From NCBI RefSeq assembly GCF_009846885.1, contig NZ_WUWM01000011.1, positions 123,464 through 187,463 of the forward strand: a DNA stretch of 64,000 nucleotides, written 5' to 3'. The DNA is from Paenibacillus puerhi (GTDB lineage: Bacteria; Bacillota; Bacilli; Paenibacillales; NBRC-103111). Of the stretch, positions 37,438 to 47,046 are shown in pieces; positions within the stretch are counted from its first letter, which is position 1; the number at the start of each line of letters is the position of its first letter. The position numbers and the translations under genes were made by a program. The notes beneath the pieces are model-generated. The model worked only from the letters and a program-made list of their open reading frames with translations. It was not told the DNA's origin and ran no database searches.

Positions 37438-37878
37438 TTACACGGGTCTTACATACCGGTTGGTCGCCATCTCGTCGAGCTGGTCCTGTTCCTTCTTTAG
37501 CAGATCGGCGGCAAAGCGCTGATAGGCCTTTTCCTTGGCTTTATTCCATACTTTCTCCTGAAGCACTTTGCCGTTCAAATCCTCCTGCTTCAGCTGCACC
37601 ACCGTCTTGGCCTGCTGCAGATCGCGCTGCTTGGATTGAATCCGGCCTTCGATATGATCGACATAGCCTTGAAGCACTAACAAATTCGAAACCGTAGTGC
37701 GGTGACCGGAAACCTTATGTAGCTCCTCCTGCATATCGTACTTGGATTGCTGCAGCTCGGTCAGCGTTGTTTCTTCCCGGCGCATCACGCCGATCGCCTC
37801 CGATAGAACCCACTCAGCTTGCGTTTTCTCATTTTCCTTCAGATCGACGATCTTCTGAAAAGCGTACCGAAACCGCAT
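37438..37878 (-). CDS. fliJ: Flagellar export chaperone FliJ
   Basis: About 146 aa, almost wholly two long coiled-coil helices (RFRYAFQKIVDLKENEKTQA near the start). Binds FliI and FlhA in the export apparatus. ATG at 37878 is used; a TTG 12 bases earlier overlaps the fliI stop and its AGGGG site. The fliI end and fliJ start are within a few bases. Confidence 0.9.
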   Translation of the reverse strand: MRFRYAFQKIVDLKENEKTQAEWVLSEAIGVMRREETTLTELQQSKYDMQEELHKVSGHRTTVSNLLVLQGYVDHIEGRIQSKQRDLQQAKTVVQLKQEDLNGKVLQEKVWNKAKEKAYQRFAADLLKKEQDQLDEMATNRYVRPV

Positions 37879-37886
37879 AAGTCGTC

Positions 37887-39206
37887 TCAACCCCTATAAA
37901 ATTGTTGAATTAACTGCTCCGTCGCATCCGCGTAAGTCAATTTGTCATGCACCCGCTGCTTGGTGTAATCGTTGATCGATTGAATCGAATCCATCGCATG
38001 ATCAATTTCCGGGTTGGAACCCCGCTGATACGCCCCGATATTGATCAAATCCTCCGAATCCTTATAGATAGACATTAATCTCTTCAAATTTTCGGCGGCA
38101 AGCTGCTGCTGCTCAGGGACGATTTCTTTCATTACGCGGCTTACGCTGGCCAGCACGTCGATGGCCGGATAATGGCCCCGGTTAGCAATGTTCCGGTTCA
38201 AGACAATATGTCCGTCCAATATACCGCGCACGGCATCCGCAATCGGTTCGTTCATATCGTCCCCGTCGACAAGCACGGTATAGAACGCCGTAATCGAGCC
38301 CTTAGGTCCGGTACCCGACCTTTCCAGCAGTTTCGGCAGCGTAGCGAATACGGACGGGGTATATCCTCTTGTAGCAGGCGGTTCGCCGACCGCAAGTCCG
38401 ACCTCGCGCTGCGCCATCGCATACCGTGTCACCGAGTCCATCATAAGCATGACATTCAAGCCTCGGTCCCTAAAGTATTCCGCAATGCTCGTAGCGATAA
38501 GCGCGCCCTTGATCCGAATAAGCGCAGGCTGGTCAGACGTAGCGACGACGACAACCGAGCGGGCCAGCCCTTCCGGGCCCAGATCGCGTTCGATAAAGTC
38601 AAGAACCTCGCGGCCCCGTTCTCCGATCAGCGCAATTACGTTTACGTCGGCCGCGGTATTTCTGGCGATCATGCCCATCAGCGTACTTTTCCCGACGCCC
38701 GAACCGGCGAATATCCCGACCCGCTGGCCACGGCCAATGGTCAGCAGGCCATCGATACAGCGGACGCCCACGCTGATCGGCTCCAGCACCCTGGGACGCT
38801 TCAAAGGATTGCTGGGCGCATTATGCGTCGAATAATGCGTCATTCGCGAAGGCAGAAACGTTCCATCAAGCGGTTGGCCAAGCCCATCAAGTACCTTGCC
38901 GAGCAGCTCATGGCCGACCTGCACCGTCAGCGGCTTGCCCGTGCCTACGACATCGCAGCCGGGTCCGATCGCATGAAGCTCGCCCAAAGGCATCAGGATG
39001 ACCTTATTATTTTTGAAGCCGACGACCTCGGCCTTCAAGGGCTTGTTCGACTTGAACGGATAGATGTAGCACACGTCGCCGACGCTGGCATCAGGGCCTT
39101 CCGATTCAACCGTCAGTCCGATAACCTGGGTTACCTTGCCGTTTACGCGAATAGGATCCATCTGTCGAAGATGCTCGATATATTTCTGTGCGGATGGTAT
39201 CTGCAT
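37887..39206 (-). CDS. fliI: Flagellum-specific ATPase FliI
   Basis: 439 aa, F1-beta-like ATPase. Walker A AGSGVGKSTLMG (about residue 170), LIGERGREVLDFIERDLG, and the FliI loop GEPPATRGYTPSVFATLPKL. Releases export substrates from chaperones, forming a hexamer with FliH and FliJ. AGGAGG 10 nt before ATG. Confidence 0.97.
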   Translation of the reverse strand: MQIPSAQKYIEHLRQMDPIRVNGKVTQVIGLTVESEGPDASVGDVCYIYPFKSNKPLKAEVVGFKNNKVILMPLGELHAIGPGCDVVGTGKPLTVQVGHELLGKVLDGLGQPLDGTFLPSRMTHYSTHNAPSNPLKRPRVLEPISVGVRCIDGLLTIGRGQRVGIFAGSGVGKSTLMGMIARNTAADVNVIALIGERGREVLDFIERDLGPEGLARSVVVVATSDQPALIRIKGALIATSIAEYFRDRGLNVMLMMDSVTRYAMAQREVGLAVGEPPATRGYTPSVFATLPKLLERSGTGPKGSITAFYTVLVDGDDMNEPIADAVRGILDGHIVLNRNIANRGHYPAIDVLASVSRVMKEIVPEQQQLAAENLKRLMSIYKDSEDLINIGAYQRGSNPEIDHAMDSIQSINDYTKQRVHDKLTYADATEQLIQQFYRG

Positions 39207-39211
39207 GCGCC

Positions 39212-40030
39212 TTAGGCCTCCTCGTCATGGCTGGCTAGCTGTTGCAGGGCCTGCTTGATTTCATTCAACTGCGTATCTATGCGTGCATCTATGCTGCCAA
39301 ACGAGGATCGGATAACGCAACCTAGATCTTGTACAGAGCCATCTGGAATAATTTGCAGCTCTGCCTGAGAATCAATGTGCAACAAAAGCTCTTCTCTTGC
39401 GTCTTGTATATAGGAGAACTGCGAAGGCGCGACGCAAAGTGCGATAAGGCCTTGCTCTCTTCGACGGGAAAGCACCTTACGGATCAGGTCCTTCACCCAT
39501 TCCGGCTCAAGCGTCAGCTGCCTTGCCACGATCTTCTCGGCGATAGAGCAGCTCATCTCGATCAAGAACGGTTCGGCCTCCTGAATGATATCTTGCTTCA
39601 ATACATAAGCTTGCTGCAAGATCTGCGAGGCCTCCTCGAGCATCTGATCATAGCGCTCGCGAAGCTCTGCCTCCGCTTGAACGCGGCCTTCCTCGTATCC
39701 TTGACGAAGTCCCTGTTCCTTTGCTTCCGCAAAAGCCGCCTGGTCGAGCTGTCTTCGCTCCTGCCACCAGCCGTCGATTTCCAATTGCGCATGTTCCTTG
39801 AGAGCGGACGCTTCTTCCAAGGAAGCCCGTACCTGCTCTTCGGCAAATGCTTGCGCATCCTGGATAATCTGTTCCTTCACCTGCTGCAGCTCGTCCATTT
39901 CCAGCTGCTGCTCGGCGGTCAAGCCTTCTTGTTCGGTCTCTACGTGCTGCGGAACAGGCGGTGCGGGATGCTCAACAATCTTGGTATCCTCCACCGGTAC
40001 ATACTGGAAATACTTGATGACATTAGACAA
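39212..40030 (-). CDS. fliH: Flagellar assembly protein FliH
   Basis: About 272 aa. Glu/Gln-rich coiled-coil N-terminal two thirds and a FliH/V-ATPase E-like C-terminal domain (about 165-260) with CSIAEKIVARQLTLEPEWVK. Negative regulator of FliI. Start uncertain: TTG at 40030 has GGAG at 9 nt and overlaps the last codons of fliG, whereas ATG at 40039 is too near the ribosome-binding site. Translational coupling to fliG is likely. Confidence 0.88.
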   Translation of the reverse strand: MSNVIKYFQYVPVEDTKIVEHPAPPVPQHVETEQEGLTAEQQLEMDELQQVKEQIIQDAQAFAEEQVRASLEEASALKEHAQLEIDGWWQERRQLDQAAFAEAKEQGLRQGYEEGRVQAEAELRERYDQMLEEASQILQQAYVLKQDIIQEAEPFLIEMSCSIAEKIVARQLTLEPEWVKDLIRKVLSRRREQGLIALCVAPSQFSYIQDAREELLLHIDSQAELQIIPDGSVQDLGCVIRSSFGSIDARIDTQLNEIKQALQQLASHDEEA

Positions 40031-41039
40031 TAATATCATCTCCTCCGCCACGCGCGATGATGATTTCACCGGCTTCTTCCAAGCGGCGTATCGTAGCTAC
40101 GATACGGGTTTGAGCTTCTTCGACATCGCGCAGCCGGACAGGTCCCATGAACTCCATTTCCTCACGGAACGATTCGGCCATGCGCTTGGACATGTTCTTA
40201 AAGATCGCTTCACGCACTTCTTCGCTGGCCACCTTGAGCGCAAGCTGGAGGTCGGCATTCTCGATATCGCGGATAATGCGCTGGATCGAGCGGTTGTCGA
40301 TATTGACGATGTCCTCGAAAACAAACATCCGCTTCTTGATTTCTTCGGCCAATTCCGGATCTTGAATCTCGAGCGAATCCAGAATCGTCCGCTCCGTCCC
40401 CCGATCGACGCCGTTCAGGATCTGGACGACCGATGAGATGCCGCCGGCGTTCGTGTAGTCCTGCGTGACCGTCGCGGACAGCTTTTGCTCCAGCACCCGT
40501 TCGACCTGGCTGATGACCTCAGGCGAGGTGCTGTCCATCAGCGCAATCCGTTTAGCCACATCGGCCTGTTTCTCCTGAGGCAGCGAGGACAGGATGATCG
40601 AGGCTTGCTCCGGTTGCAAATACGAGAGAACAAGCGCGATAGTCTGCGAATTCTCGTTCTGGATAAAGTTCAGGATCTGGGCGGGGTCCGCCTTGCGGGC
40701 AAAGTCGAACGGCCTCACCTGCAGGGTTGCCGTCAAACGATTGATGATGTCGAGCGCCTTCTGAGAGCCCAGCGCCTTCTCCAGAATCTCCTTGGCGTAC
40801 GAGATACCTCCTTGCGAGATAAACTCCTGAGCCAGGCAGATCTGGTGGAATTCAGCCATAATGGCCTCTTTTTCGGCATTATCGACTTTTCTTACGTTTG
40901 CGATCTCCAGTGTCAGCTGTTCGATTTCCTCGTCACGAAGGTGTTTGAAAATTTGCGCCGATACTTCCGGACCCAAGCTGATTAATAGAATGGCGGCTTT
41001 CTGTCGTCCCGTTAACATCGGTTGCTGCATTTTAGCCAA
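40023..41039 (-). CDS. fliG: Flagellar motor switch protein FliG
   Basis: 338 aa, three Armadillo-type domains. N-terminal TGRQKAAILLISLGPEVSAQ binds FliF. The middle domain contains EKQADVAKRIALMDSTSPEV, which contacts FliM. The C-terminal torque domain ends in RDVEEAQTRIVATIRRLEEA with the charged residues that contact MotA. TTG start after AGAGGTG. The last bases overlap fliH. Confidence 0.97.
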   Translation of the reverse strand: MAKMQQPMLTGRQKAAILLISLGPEVSAQIFKHLRDEEIEQLTLEIANVRKVDNAEKEAIMAEFHQICLAQEFISQGGISYAKEILEKALGSQKALDIINRLTATLQVRPFDFARKADPAQILNFIQNENSQTIALVLSYLQPEQASIILSSLPQEKQADVAKRIALMDSTSPEVISQVERVLEQKLSATVTQDYTNAGGISSVVQILNGVDRGTERTILDSLEIQDPELAEEIKKRMFVFEDIVNIDNRSIQRIIRDIENADLQLALKVASEEVREAIFKNMSKRMAESFREEMEFMGPVRLRDVEEAQTRIVATIRRLEEAGEIIIARGGGDDIIV

Positions 41040-41052
41040 GCTTCAAACACCT

Positions 41053-42660
41053 CTATTCGTCTACTAACCAGGTGCGCAGCAGATTGACAAACTCTTCCGG
41101 CTTGCGTTTGGCCAACTGCTCCAGCTGTTTGCGCACTTGGTTCTCATTGGTAACATTGTCGATATCGATGGTCGGGAACTCGACCTTCGCCGCAGCCGCT
41201 TCTTCCAGAAGCGCAGCTTCCTCGGCTTCTTCCTGCGCTCTGCGTCTTTTGCGAATCATCCAGTAGGCGCCTACGCCAATCAAGGCCAGCGCTAACCCGC
41301 CAAGTCCGCCATACAGCAGAGCCGTATTCGACGCAAGTCCTTGATCGGCATTCGTTTTAGCGAACGTGTGAGGAAACACCGTCACTTTTTTAACCAGATC
41401 CTCGTCGGTTAAGGCCATCTTATTGTCCGCTAAAGCGGCGCGTACGATGTTTACAAGAATTTGTCTGACCGCTTCAGTCGTTTCCGGCGTAAGGGAAGCA
41501 GGATTATTTGGATCAGGTGGTTCAACTCCGACATTAATGGTTAAATCTTTTACGACGTAAGGTGTGGCTACAACTTCTTGAGTAATCCGGTTCACTTCGC
41601 GGTTAACGGTTCTCTGAAGTTCTTCCGAGGTCGTTCTGCCTCCGTTATTGGCCCCTTGATAGCCCGGAACATCCGTTGCGCCGGTGCCCGGTACACCGCC
41701 ATTGGCTGCAGAGCCGTCGCTGGTGTAGTTCTTCTGAATTTCCTGGATAGAAATTTCCAGACCTGTCTGATCGACTTCGTTCGGTGCCGTAACCAAATTG
41801 CTAGTCGAGCTGGTCTGATCAAAGTTCATAGTTGAGAACACGCTGACGATGACTTTGTCCCGGCCAAGAATGGTGCCGAGCATCTGCTGAACATTGCGCT
41901 GCACATCATTGCGGAACTGATTGTTGATCTCGAAGTGATCGCGTGCCAGACTAGCGGAGCCCATGGTTTTACCGTTTGTCTTCGAGTATTCCAGCGGATC
42001 CCCGTTCTGATCGGAAATCGTGATGTTCTCGATCGGCAACCCCTTCACACTGTGGGATACGAGATTATACATCGTATCGACCTTAGCCTGATCAAGCTGA
42101 TAGCCCGGCTTCACCTCGAGAACGACGGAAGCCGTCGCTTTCTCCGGTTCCTGCCCCTTCGGCAGAAAGACCGTTTCCTTGGGCATGCTGATCAGTACTT
42201 TGGAGCTAGCAATGGCATTGTTGGAATTGATCAGCTGCTGCAGCTCGCCTTGCACCGCATTGATATATTTCACATCAAATTCACGGTCGGTCGTTCCAAA
42301 TGTGCCGCTTTGGCTGAAAGCGCCGTACCCGACATTTCCGGTTTTATTTAACCCCTGCGATTCGACAGCCAGCTTCACGTTCGCCACTTCACTCCGGGGA
42401 ACTCCGATGCTCTTCCCGTCGTCACTCAGTTGATAAGGAATTTTCGCTTCGTCGAGATACCCTTTGATCGAAGCCGCATCGCTTGGTTGAAGATTGGTAT
42501 AAGCGAGTGCATATTCCGTCTTAGAAAAATTATAGCTGATGATGCCAACTGTCAGTATGACTAATATCACAGTCGCGATCAGCGTGAATCTTTGCGTTTT
42601 GCTAAATTGATCCCAATATTGTTTAACCCGATTCCAATATTGGAGCAAATTCTCGTTCAC
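41053..42660 (-). CDS. fliF: Flagellar MS-ring protein FliF
   Basis: 535 aa. Two membrane helices (about residues 25-45 and 443-465) flank the YscJ-like ring-building domains with YTNLQPSDAASIKGYLDEAK and VLISMPKETVFLPKG. The C-terminal tail, VNLLRTWLVDE, is the FliG-binding helix. The middle has a disordered, Gly-rich region. GTG start after GGGGTG. Confidence 0.97.
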   Translation of the reverse strand: MNENLLQYWNRVKQYWDQFSKTQRFTLIATVILVILTVGIISYNFSKTEYALAYTNLQPSDAASIKGYLDEAKIPYQLSDDGKSIGVPRSEVANVKLAVESQGLNKTGNVGYGAFSQSGTFGTTDREFDVKYINAVQGELQQLINSNNAIASSKVLISMPKETVFLPKGQEPEKATASVVLEVKPGYQLDQAKVDTMYNLVSHSVKGLPIENITISDQNGDPLEYSKTNGKTMGSASLARDHFEINNQFRNDVQRNVQQMLGTILGRDKVIVSVFSTMNFDQTSSTSNLVTAPNEVDQTGLEISIQEIQKNYTSDGSAANGGVPGTGATDVPGYQGANNGGRTTSEELQRTVNREVNRITQEVVATPYVVKDLTINVGVEPPDPNNPASLTPETTEAVRQILVNIVRAALADNKMALTDEDLVKKVTVFPHTFAKTNADQGLASNTALLYGGLGGLALALIGVGAYWMIRKRRRAQEEAEEAALLEEAAAAKVEFPTIDIDNVTNENQVRKQLEQLAKRKPEEFVNLLRTWLVDE

Positions 42661-42703
42661 TCTTTCACCCCATCCGGTTAACCGTCACTTGGATTGTTCA
42701 AGA

Positions 42704-43003
42704 TTAGACCTGCATTCTCATGATTTCTTGATAAGCTTCGATGACTTTGTTCCTCACTTGAACGGTCAGCTCTAGTCCGAGGGATGCTTTTTCCGATGCG
42801 ATCATCACTTGGTGTACATCCGAAATTTCACCTTTGATAAATTGAGTGTTCAGTTTGTCCACTGCAGCCTGCTGAGCGTTGAGGTCGGATATAGCGCCGG
42901 TTAAGTATTGGCTGAATTGATGGGCTACATCGGAAGCGCTCATCGCGCTCGGCTGAGCGGCCTTCACCATCTGTAAAGGCGAAAGACTTACTTTATCAAT
43001 CAT
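42704..43003 (-). CDS. fliE: Flagellar hook-basal body protein FliE
   Basis: About 99 aa, connecting MS ring to rod. C-terminal half VHQVMIASEKASLGLELTVQ and VIEAYQEIMRMQV is conserved. ATG at 43003 is chosen because AAGGGG lies 8 nt upstream; an ATG eight codons earlier has no ribosome-binding site. Confidence 0.92.
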   Translation of the reverse strand: MIDKVSLSPLQMVKAAQPSAMSASDVAHQFSQYLTGAISDLNAQQAAVDKLNTQFIKGEISDVHQVMIASEKASLGLELTVQVRNKVIEAYQEIMRMQV

Positions 43004-43056
43004 GGTCGAAACCCCTTCTATATTCATATGTCCCGCTATGGCCCTCTTCGTTCATG

Positions 43057-43512
43057 CTATCTGCCGATTTCCAGCGCTTTCGTTATCAAACCTTTCGAAG
43101 CGTTCAATGCGGTTACGTTAGCCTCATAGGACCGGGTGGCCGAGATCATATCGACCATTTCCTTCATAATGTCGACATTCGGCATCATCACGAAACCATT
43201 GGTGTCCGCGTCGGGATGCGTCGGATTATAGACTTGTTTCAGCGGAGACGTATCTTCGAAAACTCGTGCGACCCGTACTCCCTCTCCTGCGCCAGCGTCT
43301 TGACCCGACATAGCATGTTGAAGCGAGTACGCAAAATTTTGCGGCTTCGACTCCAGGGTTACTAGTTTCCTTTGATAAGGAACCCATTTCCCATTGACCA
43401 TCTGAGCCCTCGTCGAATCGGCATTGGCGATGTTCGAGGAAATCACATCCATACGAAAGCGCTGCGCGGTCAATGCTGAAGCGCTGACGTCGTATCCGTT
43501 GGTAAGTCTCAT
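43057..43512 (-). CDS. flgC: Flagellar basal-body rod protein FlgC
   Basis: 151 aa with N-terminal ASALTAQRFRMDVISSNIAN and C-terminal MVDMISATRSYEANVTALNA, the rod-protein signatures. Proximal rod with FlgB and FliE. GGAGG upstream of ATG; 3 bp after flgB. Confidence 0.95.
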   Translation of the reverse strand: MRLTNGYDVSASALTAQRFRMDVISSNIANADSTRAQMVNGKWVPYQRKLVTLESKPQNFAYSLQHAMSGQDAGAGEGVRVARVFEDTSPLKQVYNPTHPDADTNGFVMMPNVDIMKEMVDMISATRSYEANVTALNASKGLITKALEIGR

Positions 43513-43515
43513 GCG

Positions 43516-43917
43516 TTATCCCCTTCCTCCGATAGCCGTTCTGAATTTTTTGATGTCGCCATTAACCTGCTGAACGATCGTGTTGTACCGAAGCTGATTT
43601 TTGGCCATTAGGGCCATCTCATAGTCAATGTCGACATTGTTCGCATTGTTGTTCATCGTCGTCTGATTGTCCCTTACAATCGCAGGCTCCGGATTCGCAG
43701 GCCGTCCGATGACAAAATGTCTCGGGTCTGTCCGGAAGCCCTGCAGGGATTTCATCCCCATCTCTTGCTGCAGCATCTCCTCGAACTTAACTTCGGACCT
43801 CTTGAAATAAGGCGTATCGACATTCGCAATATTGTCGGCGACGACCTTTTGTCGCAAGGTAGCTGCGCCAAGCGAACGCTCCATCAGCTGGAAGCCCGGC
43901 TTATTCAGGATCATCAT
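43516..43917 (-). CDS. flgB: Flagellar basal-body rod protein FlgB
   Basis: About 133 aa, first gene of the fla/che operon. Rod signature LRQKVVADNIANVDTPYFKR (about residues 22-41) and MALMAKNQLRYNTIVQQVNG. Start uncertain: two adjacent ATGs at 43917 and 43914 have only a weak AAGTGGG upstream; a GTG 15 bases earlier is also possible. The weak site fits coupling to a short leader ORF that overlaps the start. Confidence 0.9.
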   Translation of the reverse strand: MMILNKPGFQLMERSLGAATLRQKVVADNIANVDTPYFKRSEVKFEEMLQQEMGMKSLQGFRTDPRHFVIGRPANPEPAIVRDNQTTMNNNANNVDIDYEMALMAKNQLRYNTIVQQVNGDIKKFRTAIGGRG

Positions 43918-43969
43918 AAGGTAGAATCCCACTTTCGTTAGAAGTAATCTGTGAGTAGTTATTCAACAT
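43901..43969 (-). CDS. Possible 22-aa leader peptide overlapping flgB start
   Basis: ATG then 21 codons (MLNNYSQITSNESGILPYDD ends with PE and TAA), overlapping the flgB start by 17 nt in another frame. A clear AAGGAGG (43984-43990) is upstream but 14 nt from the ATG, which is long. Could couple translation into flgB; could also be chance. Confidence 0.25.
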   Translation of the reverse strand: MLNNYSQITSNESGILPYDDPE

Positions 43970-43992
43970 GGAACTCTGAATATCCTCCTTCC

Positions 43993-44010
43993 TTCGACAA
44001 TATGTTCGAA
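43993..44010. promoter_or_regulatory. Near-palindrome in the fla/che leader
   Basis: TTCGACAATATGTTCGAA, 14 of 18 positions symmetric, between the predicted promoter and the first ribosome-binding site. Possible operator or RNA hairpin. Confidence 0.35.
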
Positions 44011-44070
44011 AAAAATAATAGGAGAATACAATTTCTTGCACTTCAAAATGCGATTACGTAGTAACTCAGA

Positions 44071-44099
44071 ACTATATCTATATTGAAGAAAGATGGAAA
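44071..44099 (-). promoter_or_regulatory. Sigma-A promoter of the fla/che operon
   Basis: TTTCCA (-35), 17-bp spacer, TATAGT (-10) on the minus strand, just after the codY terminator. A start near 44064 gives a leader of about 147 nt before flgB. In B. subtilis the operon also starts from a sigma-A promoter after codY and is controlled by CodY; no clear CodY box was picked out here. Confidence 0.6.
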
Positions 44100-44118
44100 T
44101 GATTACAATAAGAAAAAA

Positions 44119-44141
44119 GCCCTATATTTTCTATATAGGAC
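44119..44141 (-). terminator. Rho-independent terminator of codY
   Basis: GTCCTATAT / ATATAGGGC stem of 9 bp (one G-U), 5-nt loop, then TTTTTT on the minus strand. Ends the trmFO-hslVU-codY unit before the flagellar operon. Confidence 0.85.
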
Positions 44142-44189
44142 CTATCTTAGGGAAGAATTATAGATAAAACTATAAATATCAAGCAATCT

Positions 44190-44963
44190 TTAGGATTTCA
44201 CCTGTTGAATGCCTGTCAAGAGCTGCTCATTCAGGACGCGAATATACGTTCCCTTCATGCCAAGCGACCGGGTCTCGATAACTCCCGCGCTTTCCAGCTT
44301 TCGGAGGGCATTGACAATAACTGAACGTGTAATGCCTACGCGGTCGGCTATTTTACTCGCCACAAGCAGGCCCTCGGTCCCGTCCAGCTGCTCGAAAATA
44401 TGCTCCACCGCTTCCAGCTCGCTAAAGGACAGGGAACCTACCGCCACCTGGACGACCGCTTTGCTGCGCGCTTCGATTTCGATCTGCTCGGCCTTCTCCC
44501 GGAGAATCTCCATCGCCACTACCGTAGAGCCATATTCGGCAAGAATAAGATCGTCGTCGACGAATTCTTTGCCGTACTTGGTTAACACCAATGTCCCCAA
44601 GCGTTCGCCGCCTCCAATGATCGGAACCACGGTGATATAAAAGCTGACTCCATGCGCATGATCCCCAAAAACGTCATAAGGCGAGCCCGCCTCCAGGTTC
44701 GAGGACGTATCGGAGACTTGAAGCAGAAGCTCGTTATAGTCGGCAGGAAACCGTTTCTCGTGAAGAACCGCAAGGTTGCCCAGTTGATCGCTTCCTTGCG
44801 GCGCTACCGAATTGCCGAGCACCTTCCCCCTTCGGCTGACCACATAAATATCCGCATACAAAATATCGCTGAGCACCGCAGCCATATCCTTAAAGCTGAC
44901 CGGATTGCCCGCTTCTTTTTGAAGCAGTTTATTCAGCCTTCTGGTCTTCGTCAACAATGTCAT
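44190..44963 (-). CDS. codY: GTP- and branched-chain-amino-acid-sensing repressor CodY
   Basis: 257 aa. N-terminal GAF domain (about 1-155) that binds isoleucine/valine, and a C-terminal winged helix (about 185-257) with [20 protein letters not shown]. Represses many nutrient and motility genes in rich conditions; in B. subtilis this includes the fla/che operon, which starts directly downstream. GGAGG 9 nt before ATG. Confidence 0.97.
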   Translation of the reverse strand: MTLLTKTRRLNKLLQKEAGNPVSFKDMAAVLSDILYADIYVVSRRGKVLGNSVAPQGSDQLGNLAVLHEKRFPADYNELLLQVSDTSSNLEAGSPYDVFGDHAHGVSFYITVVPIIGGGERLGTLVLTKYGKEFVDDDLILAEYGSTVVAMEILREKAEQIEIEARSKAVVQVAVGSLSFSELEAVEHIFEQLDGTEGLLVASKIADRVGITRSVIVNALRKLESAGVIETRSLGMKGTYIRVLNEQLLTGIQQVKS

Positions 44964-44990
44964 GATTTATTGCCTCCAAGTCATGCGCGA

Positions 44991-46391
44991 TTACAAGATA
45001 TACTGGCTGAGGTCGCGGTTTTGTACGATGCTCGACAGCTTCTCCCGTACATATTCGGGCGAGATGACGATTTGCTCCAGCGTGATCTCGGGAGCTTCGA
45101 AGGACAAGTCCTCCAACAGCTTCTCCAGGATCGTATGCAGCCTGCGCGCCCCGATATTATCGGTATTCTGATTCACTTCCGCCGCGATTCGGGCAATTTC
45201 CTGAATCGCCGCCTCGGAAAACTCCACCCGGATTCCTTCCGTCTCCAGAAGCGCCGTATACTGCTTGGTAAGTGCATTTTTCGGCTCCTTGAGAATAAGC
45301 ACAAAATCTTCTTGACTCAAGCTGCTTAGCTCAACCCGAATAGGAAACCGCCCCTGCAGCTCAGGAATCAGATCCGAAGGCTTGGCGATATGAAACGCGC
45401 CCGCCGCCATGAACAAAATATAGTCCGTTTTAACCGGACCGTATTTGGTCATAATCGTCGAGCCTTCCACGATCGGCAGTATGTCCCTCTGGACGCCTTC
45501 CCTGGATACGTCAGGACCGCCTCCGCGGCCGGAGCCAGCGATTTTATCGATTTCGTCGATGAAAATGATGCCAATTTGCTCCGCGCGCCGAACTGCCTCC
45601 TGAATCACCTCATCCATATCCAGAAGCTTCTGGGCCTCCTCCTGCAGGAGAGCCTTACGCGCCTCCTTGATCGTAAGCTTCCGCTTCTTCGTGCGCTTGG
45701 GCATCAGACTGCCGAAGATTTCCTGCATGTTCATCCCAGCCTGCTCGTTACCCTGGCCGCCCAGCATATCCAGCATGGTCGGCGAATGATCCTCGATCTC
45801 GATCTCGATGATCTGCTGCTCCAGCTCGCCGCGCTCCAGCTGCTCCTTGATCTCTTTCCTCCGGGCTGCAATGCCCGCATCCTGCTGCTCGGTCTCCGGC
45901 TCGGCCTGGGCTTGCCCTTGTCCGCCGAACAGCATCTCGAACGGGTTGCGCTGACCGCGGGCTTTAGCACTGCTAGGAACCAGAATGGAAGCGATTCGCT
46001 CGACAACCATCTGCTCGGCCTTGTCCTTCAGCCCCTCGGTTTTTTCCGTCTTCACCATCCGGATTGACGTTTCCACCAGATCGCGGACCATCGATTCGAC
46101 ATCGCGGCCGACATATCCGACCTCCGTAAACTTGGTTGCCTCGACTTTGATGAACGGAGCTCCGACAATTTTGGCGAGCCGCCTTGCAATCTCGGTCTTT
46201 CCGACTCCGGTAGGTCCGATCATCAGAATGTTCTTCGGCACGATCTCATCGCGGAGCGACTCCTCCAGCCGACTGCGCCGATAGCGATTTCGCAGAGCCA
46301 CGGCCACCGACTTTTTCGCCTGACGCTGACCGATAATGTATTTATCCAATTCAGCTACGATTTCTTTTGGAGTTAAGCTGCTTGTTGGCAC
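44991..46391 (-). CDS. hslU: HslU/ClpY ATPase subunit of the HslUV protease
   Basis: 466 aa AAA+ unfoldase. Walker [14 protein letters not shown] (about residues 57-69), I-domain rich in Gln/Glu (about 145-220), Walker [13 protein letters not shown], arginine-finger segment [13 protein letters not shown]. Feeds substrates to HslV. GTG at 46391 is preferred because GGGAGG is 8 nt upstream and the length then matches ClpY; the ORF extends 10 codons further up. Confidence 0.95.
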   Translation of the reverse strand: MPTSSLTPKEIVAELDKYIIGQRQAKKSVAVALRNRYRRSRLEESLRDEIVPKNILMIGPTGVGKTEIARRLAKIVGAPFIKVEATKFTEVGYVGRDVESMVRDLVETSIRMVKTEKTEGLKDKAEQMVVERIASILVPSSAKARGQRNPFEMLFGGQGQAQAEPETEQQDAGIAARRKEIKEQLERGELEQQIIEIEIEDHSPTMLDMLGGQGNEQAGMNMQEIFGSLMPKRTKKRKLTIKEARKALLQEEAQKLLDMDEVIQEAVRRAEQIGIIFIDEIDKIAGSGRGGGPDVSREGVQRDILPIVEGSTIMTKYGPVKTDYILFMAAGAFHIAKPSDLIPELQGRFPIRVELSSLSQEDFVLILKEPKNALTKQYTALLETEGIRVEFSEAAIQEIARIAAEVNQNTDNIGARRLHTILEKLLEDLSFEAPEITLEQIVISPEYVREKLSSIVQNRDLSQYIL

Positions 46392-46445
46392 GAACGGCAC
46401 CTCCCGAATAACCGAATCCATCTTTGCTCGGATGAATTCGAGTTT

Positions 46446-46988
46446 CTATTCAATTTCTTCCACGATTATATTGTGATTGGTGAAAACGCAGATTTCCGCA
46501 GCCATCGTCAGAGCGGCCTGGGCGATATCCTTAGCGCTCATATCCGCGGCGTAACGGTGCAAAGCGCGGCCGGCTGCAAGCGCAAAGCTGCCTCCCGAGC
46601 CAATGGCCAGAATGCCGTCATCCGGCTCGATAATTTCTCCGTTTCCCGAAATCAGCAGCAAGCCGCTCCGGTCCATCACGATCATCATCGCCTCCAGGCG
46701 CCGAAGCACCCGGTCCTGGCGCCAATCCTTGGCCAGCTCCACCGCCGCCCGCTGCAAATTCCCGTGATGCTCCTCCAGCTTGGCCTCAAACTTCTCGAAC
46801 AGCGTGATCGCATCGGCAACCGAACCTGCGAAGCCAGCGATTACGTTGCCCCTATACAGCCTTCTTACTTTCTTCGCATGGGATTTCATCACCATGCTGT
46901 TGCCGAAGGTCACTTGGCCGTCTCCCGCGATAGCGCCCTTGCCCTGATGCCGAATCGCAAATATCGTAGTGGCGTGAAATGCATCCAT
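46446..46988 (-). CDS. hslV: HslV/ClpQ (CodW-like) peptidase subunit
   Basis: 180 aa proteasome-like peptidase. The conserved opening [20 protein letters not shown] aligns Thr7-Thr8 with the mature Thr1-Thr2 of E. coli Hsl[21 protein letters not shown] and [16 protein letters not shown] are also typical. B. subtilis CodW has Ser directly after Met as the proposed nucleophile; here residue 2 is Asp, so activity would need processing to Thr7 or a different mechanism. GGGAGG lies 12 nt before ATG. Partner hslU is 54 bp downstream. Confidence 0.95.
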   Translation of the reverse strand: MDAFHATTIFAIRHQGKGAIAGDGQVTFGNSMVMKSHAKKVRRLYRGNVIAGFAGSVADAITLFEKFEAKLEEHHGNLQRAAVELAKDWRQDRVLRRLEAMMIVMDRSGLLLISGNGEIIEPDDGILAIGSGGSFALAAGRALHRYAADMSAKDIAQAALTMAAEICVFTNHNIIVEEIE

Positions 46989-47019
46989 AACCGGCGAATT
47001 CCTCCCTCTTCAAGACGAA

Positions 47020-47046
47020 AACTAAGCTCATGGGGCAAGCTTAGTT
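47020..47046 (-). terminator. Hairpin between trmFO and hslV
   Basis: AACTAAGCT / AGCTTAGTT, perfect 9-bp stem with 9-nt loop, then TTCGTCTT on the minus strand. Weak terminator or processing site in the 123-bp gap where xerC is found in B. subtilis. Confidence 0.45.

Noticed and set aside
38172..39215. 347-codon plus-strand open frame
   Set aside because: Antisense of fliI, no recognisable domain.
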